Positions 34,442-41,586 of a DNA stretch of 64,000 nucleotides are shown one piece after another. Each line of letters opens with the position of its first letter. Position 1 is the stretch's first letter. The stretch spans positions 434,001 through 498,000 of the forward strand of contig JAWKWH010000002.1 of the NCBI GenBank assembly GCA_041397625.1, given 5' to 3'. Under the pieces are notes generated by a model. That model did no database searches, was not told the DNA's origin, and worked only from the letters and a program-made list of their open reading frames with translations. A program made the translations under genes and the position numbers. The DNA comes from JAWKWH01 sp041397625. Lineage in GTDB: Bacteria > Pseudomonadota > Alphaproteobacteria > Rhizobiales > Rhizobiaceae.

Positions 34442-35380
34442 ATGATCGCCACCTTCGAGAGCATATTACCGATTTTCCTGCTGATCGTGGCGGGCAACCT
34501 GCTGCGCCATGTGCCGCTGGTCGACGCACGCGCCTGGCCGGGGCTCGAACAGCTCGGCTTCTGGTTCCTCTACCCGGCGCTGCTGTTCGTCACCATCGTC
34601 AACGCCGATTTCTCCGCCCTCAATCTCGACACGCTGGTCATCTCGCTTGCCGCGGCGATCGGCGCGATGATCGTTCTGGCGCTTTGCCTGTGGCCGCCGC
34701 TCAACGCATCGGGGCTGGTCGCGCGCAGCGAATTCTCCTCCGTGTTCCAGACGACGATCCGCTGGAACGGCTTCATGGCGTTCGCCATCGCCCAGAAACT
34801 GTTTGAACCCGAGGGACTGGCTGTCGTCGCGCTGGTGATGGCGGCGATCATCATGCCGATCAATATCGCCTCCATCGCCGTCATCGTGCGCTTCGGCTCC
34901 AGCCGCGCCGACTGGGGCGGTGTCGCCAGGAAGACGGCGACCAACCCGCTGGTGCTGGCCTCGCTTGCCGCGCTGATCGTCCGTGCCCAGCCCTACGGTT
35001 TCTACGAACCGTTCAACCAGACGCTCGATTTGGTCGGCAGGGCGGCGCTCGGCATGGGACTGATCGCCATCGGCGCCGGCTTGAGGCCGGCCGATCTGTG
35101 GCAGCCACGCGTTGCGATGTGGCTGCCGGTCGTACTGAAGCTGGCGGTCTATCCGGCGATCCTGATCGGCACCGCCGTGGCTATGGGGCTTTCGGGCCCG
35201 CAACTGACCTATCTGGCGCTGTGCGGGGCGGTGCCGACGGCGATGAACGGCTATTTGCTCGCCCGCCAGATGGGCGGCGACGCCGAACTCTATGCGGCGG
35301 TGACCACGATGCAGACGATCATATCGTTCTTCTCCATCCCCGCCGTGCTGGCGATCGCGGCAATGCTTGCGGGAGCCTAG
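34442..35380 (+). CDS. AEC family (auxin efflux carrier type) transporter
   Basis: 312 residues with about ten hydrophobic segments in two five-helix halves, typical of AEC/BASS-like permeases such as malonate or dicarboxylate carriers. Landmarks are FLLIVAGNLLRHVPL at the start and GAVPTAMNGYLLARQMGGD near the end (the family usually has P-x-A-x-N in this place). The ATG at 34442 is chosen over an upstream frame lacking hydrophobicity. The substrate is unknown. It ends four bases inside the converging aidB-like gene. Confidence 0.85.
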   Translation: MIATFESILPIFLLIVAGNLLRHVPLVDARAWPGLEQLGFWFLYPALLFVTIVNADFSALNLDTLVISLAAAIGAMIVLALCLWPPLNASGLVARSEFSSVFQTTIRWNGFMAFAIAQKLFEPEGLAVVALVMAAIIMPINIASIAVIVRFGSSRADWGGVARKTATNPLVLASLAALIVRAQPYGFYEPFNQTLDLVGRAALGMGLIAIGAGLRPADLWQPRVAMWLPVVLKLAVYPAILIGTAVAMGLSGPQLTYLALCGAVPTAMNGYLLARQMGGDAELYAAVTTMQTIISFFSIPAVLAIAAMLAGA

Positions 35381-36999
35381 GCCGCATAGAGCCTGTCGAC
35401 GATGCTGCCGGCGTCGTGGCGGGCGTCGAGCATGCCGTAGGTGGTGCGCCACTGGCCGGCAAGCCGCGTATCGATGAAGGCATCGGCAATGTCGCCGCCG
35501 CCAAGCCGCTGCAGTTCGGCCGCCGCGGCAGCAAGCGCCAGCTGCTCGGTCAGGATGCGCGCCGAGCCCTCGTCCGACTGGGCGACGTCCATCGCCGCCC
35601 GCAACACGTCGATCGTCGCCTTGCCCTTGTTACCGAGCTCGCTGTCGAGGCCGGCGAGCACCTCGTCGAACGGTCCCCTGCCCCGGCTCAGCACGCGCAT
35701 GACGTCGAGCGCCATGACGTTGCCCGACCCTTCCCAGATGGCGTTCAGCGGCGCCTCGCGGTAGTAGCGCGTCATCGGCGCTTCCTCGACGTAGCCGTTG
35801 CCGCCAAGGCATTCCATCGCCTCGTAGGTCACCGCCGGCACCAGCTTGCACACCCAGTATTTGACCACCGGGGTCATGACGCGGGCGAACGCCGCCTCGC
35901 CGCGGCTGCCGGCCGCCTCGTCGAAAGCGCGCGCCAGGCGGAAGGAAAGCGCGGTGGCGCCGGCGACGTCGAGCGCCATGTCGGCCAGCACCCGCGTCAT
36001 CAGCGGCTGGTCGACCAGAAGCCTGCCGAACACCGAACGGTGGCGGGTATGGTGGACGGCCTCGGCGAGCGCGGCGCGCATGATGCCGGCCGACGCCACG
36101 ACGCAGTCGAGCCGGGTCAGCGTCACCATGTCCATGATGGTGCGGACACCGTGGCCGGGCTCGCCGACCATCTGTGCCAGCGATCCGCGGAACTCCACCT
36201 CCGAGGAGGCGTTCGAGCGGTTGCCGAGCTTCTCCTTCAGGCGCTGGAACTCAAGCCCGTTGCCGCCACCGGTGGGCAGCATGCGCGGCACCAGGAAACA
36301 CGACAGTCCCTCCTCGGCCTGCGCCAGCACGAGAAAGGCGTCGCACATCGGCGCCGACATGAACCATTTGTGCCCGGTGATGCGGTAGAGACCGTCGCCG
36401 GCCGGTTCGGCGCGGGTGCGGTTGGCGCGCACATCGGTGCCGCCCTGTTTCTCCGTCATGCCCATGCCGATGGTCAGGCCCGCCTTCTCCGAGGCCGGCC
36501 GATGGCTGGAATCGTATTTGCGCGCGACGATGCGCGGCGCCCATTCGGCAAACAGCGCCTGGTTGGCCATCAGCGCGGCCAGCGAGGCATTGGTCATCGT
36601 CACCGGGCACAGATGGCCGCATTCAAGCTCGGCGGTCAGGAAGAAGCGCGCGGCGCGCGATTGGTGGCGCATGCCGGCCTCTGCATTGTTGTCCTCCCAC
36701 ACCGAGGCATGCAGGCCCATGGAGATCGAGCGCCGCATCAGTGCGTGGTAGGCCGGATGGAACTCCACCTGGTCGATGCGGCGGCCCTGGCGGTCATGGG
36801 TTTTCAGCCGCGGCGTCTCGAAATTGGCCAGCCGTGCCAGGTCCTGCGCCTCCACGCTCCTGACGAAGCGGCCGTGCTTCTCCAGCTCCTCGCGCACCGG
36901 TTCGGTCATGCCGGCGCAGATCTGCACCAGCAGCGGATCGTCGCGATAGGCATTGCCGCCGATCAGCAGCGGCGACTGGTTGTCCAATTCGTTGTCCAA
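35377..36999 (-). CDS. AidB-like acyl-CoA dehydrogenase
   Basis: About 540 residues in the chosen form. This FAD protein belongs to the AidB branch: GMGMTEKQGGTDVRAN, FMSAPMCDAFLVLAQA and LGGNGYVEEAPMTRYYREAP are characteristic. In E. coli AidB is part of the adaptive response to alkylation damage; here there is no ada gene nearby, so the role is uncertain. I place the start at a TTG (36999) preceded by GGGGA at seven bases. An ATG at 37092 is in frame but lies inside the pyrB promoter, leaving only 32 bp between divergent genes. Confidence 0.85.
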   Translation of the reverse strand: MDNELDNQSPLLIGGNAYRDDPLLVQICAGMTEPVREELEKHGRFVRSVEAQDLARLANFETPRLKTHDRQGRRIDQVEFHPAYHALMRRSISMGLHASVWEDNNAEAGMRHQSRAARFFLTAELECGHLCPVTMTNASLAALMANQALFAEWAPRIVARKYDSSHRPASEKAGLTIGMGMTEKQGGTDVRANRTRAEPAGDGLYRITGHKWFMSAPMCDAFLVLAQAEEGLSCFLVPRMLPTGGGNGLEFQRLKEKLGNRSNASSEVEFRGSLAQMVGEPGHGVRTIMDMVTLTRLDCVVASAGIMRAALAEAVHHTRHRSVFGRLLVDQPLMTRVLADMALDVAGATALSFRLARAFDEAAGSRGEAAFARVMTPVVKYWVCKLVPAVTYEAMECLGGNGYVEEAPMTRYYREAPLNAIWEGSGNVMALDVMRVLSRGRGPFDEVLAGLDSELGNKGKATIDVLRAAMDVAQSDEGSARILTEQLALAAAAAELQRLGGGDIADAFIDTRLAGQWRTTYGMLDARHDAGSIVDRLYAA

Positions 37000-37083
37000 G
37001 TGCTGTTCCCCGCCTTTGGCGTCACCATAGCGGCTGTTACCGGCACAGGCGACGAAAAATCCCGTGCGTTGTCCGCCGACCCG

Positions 37084-37112
37084 CTTGCCCATAGCCGACC
37101 TGCGGCCTATAG
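37084..37112 (+). promoter_or_regulatory. Promoter of the pyrB operon
   Basis: CTTGCC and a perfect CTATAG are separated by exactly 17 bases. The -10 ends only 12 bp before the pyrB ATG, predicting an RNA that begins about 5 to 7 bases before the start codon, so the message may be nearly leaderless. Confidence 0.6.
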
Positions 37113-37124
37113 CAAGCGCCTGAC

Positions 37125-38087
37125 ATGCCAGATAACCGAGCTTTTCCGCTTTTTCCGCATCGCCATCTGCTTGGCATCGGCAGTCTTTCCCCCGAGGACA
37201 TCGATCTCCTGCTCGACCGCGCCGACGCGGCGGTGCAGATCTCGCGCCAGCCGCAGAAGAAGACCTCGACGCTGCGCGGGCGCACGCAGATCAACCTGTT
37301 CTACGAAGCCTCGACGCGCACCCAGTCGTCGTTCGAACTGGCGGGTAAAAGGCTCGGCGCCGATGTGATGAACATGGCTGTGGCCAGTTCGTCGGTCAAG
37401 AAGGGCGAAACCCTGATCGACACGGCGATGACGCTCAACGCCATGCGGCCCGACATCCTGGTCATTCGCCACGCATCCGCTGGCGCCGCCGCGCTGCTGG
37501 CGCAGAAGGTCGGCTGTTCGGTGGTCAATGCCGGCGACGGCGCGCACGAGCATCCGACCCAGGCGCTGCTCGACGCGCTCACCATCCGCCGCGCCAAGGG
37601 CGCGATCGCCGGCCTCACGGTGGCGATCTGCGGCGACATCCTGCATTCGCGCGTTGCCCGCTCCAACATCATCCTACTGAATGCCATGGGCGCGCGGGTG
37701 CGCGCCGTCGCACCCTCGACCCTGCTTCCCGCCGGCATCGAGCGCATGGGCGCGGAAGTATTCACCGACATGGCCGCAGGGCTCGCCGACGCCGACGTGG
37801 TGATGATGCTGCGCCTGCAGCGCGAGCGCATGGAAGGCGCCTTCGTGCCTTCGGTGCGCGAATATTTCCGCTATTACGGGCTCGACGCCGACAAGCTCAA
37901 ACACGCCGCCGCCGACGCGCTGGTCATGCATCCCGGTCCGATGAACCGCGGCGTCGAAATCGCCTCCGACATCGCCGACGGGCCACAGAGCGTCATCGAG
38001 CAACAGGTGGAGATGGGTGTTGCCGTGCGCATGGCGGTGATGGAGGCACTGCTCGATCCGCGCCGCAACGAACAGGCGGCGGCGTGA
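37125..38087 (+). CDS. pyrB: Aspartate carbamoyltransferase catalytic chain
   Basis: 320 residues. Second step of pyrimidine synthesis: carbamoyl phosphate plus aspartate to carbamoyl aspartate. The carbamoyl-phosphate loop FYEASTRTQSSFELAGKRLG, the HPTQALLDALTI segment and MHPGPMNRGVEI are all intact. No pyrI regulatory gene is present; instead the next gene is a dihydroorotase homolog overlapping by 4 bp, as in the Pseudomonas-type complex where a non-catalytic PyrC-like protein holds the PyrB trimers. Confidence 0.96.
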   Translation: MPDNRAFPLFPHRHLLGIGSLSPEDIDLLLDRADAAVQISRQPQKKTSTLRGRTQINLFYEASTRTQSSFELAGKRLGADVMNMAVASSSVKKGETLIDTAMTLNAMRPDILVIRHASAGAAALLAQKVGCSVVNAGDGAHEHPTQALLDALTIRRAKGAIAGLTVAICGDILHSRVARSNIILLNAMGARVRAVAPSTLLPAGIERMGAEVFTDMAAGLADADVVMMLRLQRERMEGAFVPSVREYFRYYGLDADKLKHAAADALVMHPGPMNRGVEIASDIADGPQSVIEQQVEMGVAVRMAVMEALLDPRRNEQAAA

Positions 38088-39373
38088 CGGCGCGGGTCTT
38101 CGAGAACGCGCGTATCGTCGATCCGTCGCGCGGCATCGACGAGACCGGCACGGTGATCGTCGACGGCGACCGCATCGGGGCCGCCGGCGCGGACGCGCTC
38201 AACCAGGGCATTCCCGGCGGCGCCGAGGTGGTCGATTGCACCGGACTGGCGATCATGCCCGGCCTGGTCGATGCCCGCGTGCACATAGGCGAGCCGGGCA
38301 ACGAGCACCGCGAGACCATCGCCTCGGCCTCGGCGGCGGCGGCCGCCGGCGGCGTCACCTCGCTTGTGATGATGCCGGATACCTGCCCGGTCATCGATGA
38401 CGTGGCGCTGGTCGAATTCGTGCTCAGAACGGCGCGCGCCACGGCGATCGTCAACATCCACCCGGCGGCGGCTATCACCAGGGGGCTCGCCGGCAGCGAG
38501 ATGACCGAGTTCGGCCTGATGCGCGAGGCTGGCGCGGCCATGTTCACCGACGGGCGCCACACCGTCGCCAATTCGCTGGTCATGCGCCGGGCGCTCACCT
38601 ATGCGCGCGATCTCGGCACCGTCGTCGCCCACGAGACCCAGGACCGCGATCTTGCCGCCTCCGGCGTGATGAACGAGGGCCTGTTTGCAAGCTGGCTCGG
38701 CCTTGCCGGCATTCCGCGCGAGGCCGAACTGATCCCGCTTGAGCGCGATCTCGCGCTGGCGCGGCTGACCGGCGGCAACTACCACGCCGCCAAGATATCG
38801 ACCGCGATGGCGGCCGAGGCGATCGCACGGGCGAAGACGCGGGGCGGCAACGTTTCCGCCGGCGTCTCGATCAACCATCTGGCGCTCAACGAAAACGATG
38901 TCGGCGAGTACCGCACCTTCTTCAGGCTGTCGCCGCCGCTGAGGGCCGAAGAAGACCGGCTGGCCATGGTCGAGGCGATCCGGGACGGCACGGTCGACAT
39001 CATCGTCTCGTCGCACGATCCGCAAGACGTCGACACAAAGCGCCTGCCCTTCGCCGACGCCGCCGACGGGGCGATCGGGCTGGAAACACTACTGGCGGTG
39101 GCGCTGAGGCTCCACCATGGCGGCGACGTGCCCCTGACGCGGCTGGTCGAGGCGCTGTCGACCGCGCCGGCGCGGCTGCTCGGGCTGGAGGCCGGCACGC
39201 TGAAACCCGGCAGCCCGGCCGATATCGTCCTCGTCGACCTCGACCGGCCGTGGGTGGTGGAGGAACACAAGCTGCGCTCGCGCTCGAAGAACACCGCGTT
39301 CGAAGGCGCGCGGTTGCAGGGTATGGTCTTGCAAACATTGGTTGCCGGACGCACAGTGTATTCGACGGAGTGA
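38084..39373 (+). CDS. Dihydroorotase homolog with degenerate metal site (PyrC'-like)
   Basis: 429 residues with the amidohydrolase fold of type I dihydroorotases, but key residues have changed. The usual D-x-H-x-H-x-R-x-P-G appears as D63-A-R65-V-H67-I-G69-E-P-G, losing the first metal histidine and the substrate arginine. The later HH pair reads I-N264-H265-L, and the catalytic DHAP-type motif near residue 311 reads SSHDPQ. This matches the non-catalytic PyrC' proteins that serve as scaffold for PyrB in some proteobacteria. It is commonly annotated pyrC. A catalytic dihydroorotase should exist elsewhere in the genome. Start GTG at 38084 overlaps the pyrB stop. Confidence 0.9.
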   Translation: MTARVFENARIVDPSRGIDETGTVIVDGDRIGAAGADALNQGIPGGAEVVDCTGLAIMPGLVDARVHIGEPGNEHRETIASASAAAAAGGVTSLVMMPDTCPVIDDVALVEFVLRTARATAIVNIHPAAAITRGLAGSEMTEFGLMREAGAAMFTDGRHTVANSLVMRRALTYARDLGTVVAHETQDRDLAASGVMNEGLFASWLGLAGIPREAELIPLERDLALARLTGGNYHAAKISTAMAAEAIARAKTRGGNVSAGVSINHLALNENDVGEYRTFFRLSPPLRAEEDRLAMVEAIRDGTVDIIVSSHDPQDVDTKRLPFADAADGAIGLETLLAVALRLHHGGDVPLTRLVEALSTAPARLLGLEAGTLKPGSPADIVLVDLDRPWVVEEHKLRSRSKNTAFEGARLQGMVLQTLVAGRTVYSTE

Positions 39374-39383
39374 CGGGAGGACC

Positions 39384-39992
39384 ATGACTGATCCGGGCTT
39401 TTTCTCCGCGACAGGGCTGCTTGCGCTCGCCACCGGCTATCTCAGCGGTTCGATCCCCTTCGGCCTGCTGATCGCGCTTGCCGGGGGCAAGGGCGACGTG
39501 CGCGACATCGGCTCCGGCAATATCGGCGCCACCAACGTGCTGCGCACCGGCTCCAGGGTGCTCGCCGTGCTCACCCTTGTCTGTGACGTGTTGAAAGGCA
39601 CCGTTCCGGTGCTTGTCTTCCTGTGGTGGTACGGCGTGCCGGAAGCGGTCGTCGCCGGCTTCGGCGCCTTTCTCGGCCACCTGTTCCCCGTCTGGCTGAA
39701 GTTCAAGGGCGGCAAGGGCGTCGCCACCTATCTCGGCGTGCTCATCGGCCTTGCCTGGCAAGGCGCGCTGGTGTTCGGGGCGATCTGGCTCGGCGTCGCG
39801 GCGGCAACGCGCTATTCGTCGCTGGCCGCGCTGGTGGCGGTGGTCGCGGTGCCGCTCAGCCTGTTCTACATGGGCCACGGCATCGTCGCCTGGCTGTTCG
39901 TCATCCTCGGCGTCGTCGTCTACTTGAAGCACCGCGCCAACATCATGCGGCTGTTGGCGGGCAGTGAGTCGCGCATCGGTGCGAAGGGATGA
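39384..39992 (+). CDS. plsY: Acyl-phosphate glycerol-3-phosphate acyltransferase PlsY
   Basis: 202-residue membrane enzyme that makes lysophosphatidic acid from acyl phosphate and glycerol-3-phosphate. Three conserved loops are visible: IGSGNIGATNVLR, FKGGKGVATYLG and the C-terminal YLKHRANIMRLLAG. Five to seven membrane helices. The ATG at 39384 follows GGGAGG. It lies 10 bp after the PyrC' gene and overlaps dprA by 4 bp. Confidence 0.95.
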   Translation: MTDPGFFSATGLLALATGYLSGSIPFGLLIALAGGKGDVRDIGSGNIGATNVLRTGSRVLAVLTLVCDVLKGTVPVLVFLWWYGVPEAVVAGFGAFLGHLFPVWLKFKGGKGVATYLGVLIGLAWQGALVFGAIWLGVAAATRYSSLAALVAVVAVPLSLFYMGHGIVAWLFVILGVVVYLKHRANIMRLLAGSESRIGAKG

Positions 39993-41128
39993 AACGGCCG
40001 GTCAAGGGGCCGCCGAGGCTCTCTGACCGGCAAAGGCTGCAATGGCTGCGGCTGATCCGCACCGACAATGTCGGCCCGGCGACGTTCCGCGACCTGATCA
40101 ATCGCTTCGGCTCGGCCGAAACCGCGCTGGAAATGCTGCCGGAACTGGCCGTCCGCGGCGGCTCGGCGCGCAGACTGCGCATCCCGGACGAGGCGGAAGC
40201 CGAAGCGGAAATGGCCGCGGCAGCGAAGGCCGGCGCCGCGCTGGTCGCCATCGGCGAGGCAGAGTATCCGAAGCTGCTTGCCCATATGGACAATCCGCCG
40301 CCGCTGGTGACGATGATGGGCGAGCCGGGCGTGTTCGACCTGCCGGCGGTGGCCATTGTCGGCTCGCGCAATGCGTCGGCCGCCGGCGCGCGCATGGCGC
40401 GCAATCTGGCTGCCGGGCTCGGCGAGACCGGCCATGCGGTGGTTTCCGGCCTTGCGCGCGGCATCGACCGGGCGGCGCACGAGGCGAGCCTTGCCACCGG
40501 CACGATCGCCGTGCTCGCCGGCGGCATCGACATGCCCTACCCGCCCGAAAACCGCGCTCTGTGCGCCGACATCCCGGCACGCGGCGGTGCGCTGATCACC
40601 GAGATGCCGCTCGGCTGGGAGCCGCGCGCCAAGGACTTTCCGCGCCGCAACCGGCTGATCGCCGGCCTGTCGCTCGGCCTCGTGGTGGTCGAGGCGGCAA
40701 AACGCTCCGGTTCACTGATCAGCGCGCGGCTCGCCGGCGAGATGGGGCGGATCGTGTTCGCCGTGCCGGGCTCGCCGCTCGATCCGCGCGCCGCCGGCGC
40801 CAACCGGCTTTTGAAGGACGGCGCGGTGATGGTGACGGAGCTTGCCGACATCATCGACGAGATCGCGCCGTTGACCGGGCGCAGCGTTCCGGAGAGCGAC
40901 CATTTCTCCGAGCCGCCGGATTTCTCGGCCACACCGCCGCCGGGCGAAGAAGACCGCGATCTCGTGGTCGAAGCGCTGGGGCCGGTTCCGACAACGCCCG
41001 ACGAGATCATCCGCCACACCGGGCTGCACCCGGCCCAGGTGTTCATGATCCTGCTCGAACTCGATCTTGCCGGCCGGCTGGAGCGGCACTCAGGCGGCGC
41101 TGTCTCGCTTGTCGCTGCCGATCCGTGA
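39989..41128 (+). CDS. dprA: DNA-processing protein DprA
   Basis: 379 residues. DprA loads RecA on incoming single-stranded DNA during transformation. An N-terminal SAM-like domain (LRLIRTDNVGPATFRDLI) is followed by the Rossmann fold with VAIVGSRNASAAGARMARN, SGLARGIDRAAHEASL and FPRRNRLIAGLS, then a C-terminal winged helix (TTPDEIIRHTGLHPAQVFMILLELDLAG). It is present in most rhizobia, whether or not they are known to be naturally competent. Its 3' end overlaps the converging small gene by 39 bp. Confidence 0.95.
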   Translation: MKRPVKGPPRLSDRQRLQWLRLIRTDNVGPATFRDLINRFGSAETALEMLPELAVRGGSARRLRIPDEAEAEAEMAAAAKAGAALVAIGEAEYPKLLAHMDNPPPLVTMMGEPGVFDLPAVAIVGSRNASAAGARMARNLAAGLGETGHAVVSGLARGIDRAAHEASLATGTIAVLAGGIDMPYPPENRALCADIPARGGALITEMPLGWEPRAKDFPRRNRLIAGLSLGLVVVEAAKRSGSLISARLAGEMGRIVFAVPGSPLDPRAAGANRLLKDGAVMVTELADIIDEIAPLTGRSVPESDHFSEPPDFSATPPPGEEDRDLVVEALGPVPTTPDEIIRHTGLHPAQVFMILLELDLAGRLERHSGGAVSLVAADP

Positions 41129-41290
41129 CGGGCGCTCGCCGCGGACGATGTCGCTGGCCTCGACATAGGCCATCTCGATGAGGAAGGCGAGCATGTCGAA
41201 GCGCTCGGCCTCGGCCATGGTGCGCAGCTGGCCGAGCATGCTCTGCATGTAATCCAGTGTTTCGGTGCGTCTCGCGCTGGCGTTCTTCAA
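41090..41290 (-). CDS. Conserved small protein converging on dprA
   Basis: 66 residues, mostly helical: KNASARRTETLDYMQSMLGQ, then MAEAERFDMLAFLIEMAYVEASDI. I recall similar small proteins next to dprA/topA in other rhizobia. The start is probably the TTG at 41290, with GAGG six bases upstream; ATG codons occur later inside the conserved region. Its last 39 bases overlap dprA on the other strand. Function unknown. Confidence 0.65.
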   Translation of the reverse strand: MKNASARRTETLDYMQSMLGQLRTMAEAERFDMLAFLIEMAYVEASDIVRGERPSRIGSDKRDSAA

Positions 41291-41586
41291 AACTCGCCTC
41301 GTTTCCCACACAATCGGCTGTCGTCCGCCCTCGCGCCGCCGGTTCAGGGATCCGTCCGGCAGCAAATCCCAACTATCTATCTGTAGTTGTAATACATCTT
41401 AATCGCAATCATTGCGTAAATGCAACAACGGCGTCATTCTTTGCATTTGTCGCCCGTTCCGGCGGTCGCGGAAAACCGATTGCCCCTTGACCGGCGGACA
41501 AAGCGCGGCCATGTGACGTTCTGTTTTTGGAAGAGATGAGCACAGTTCACGGAATCGCCGATTCTGTGTCGAGGGAATTTTGCGGC
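41291..41586. other. Intergenic region upstream of topA
   Basis: About 296 bp, with an A+T-rich centre (41370-41450) between two divergent starts: the small gene to the left and topA to the right. It holds the candidate topA promoter at 41486-41514. A 20-codon in-frame extension before the topA ATG shows no coding character. Nothing else recognisable. Confidence 0.6.
41486..41514 (+). promoter_or_regulatory. Candidate promoter for topA
   Basis: A perfect alphaproteobacterial -35, CTTGAC, is followed after 17 bases by CCATGT, a weak -10. It lies about 75 bp before the topA start in an otherwise gene-free stretch. Confidence 0.35.

Noticed and set aside
37000..37092. Long form of the AidB-like protein starting at the ATG at 37092
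   Set aside because: It has a poor ribosome binding site, runs into the pyrB promoter and adds residues without family similarity. I kept the TTG start with GGGGA upstream, though the ATG remains possible.
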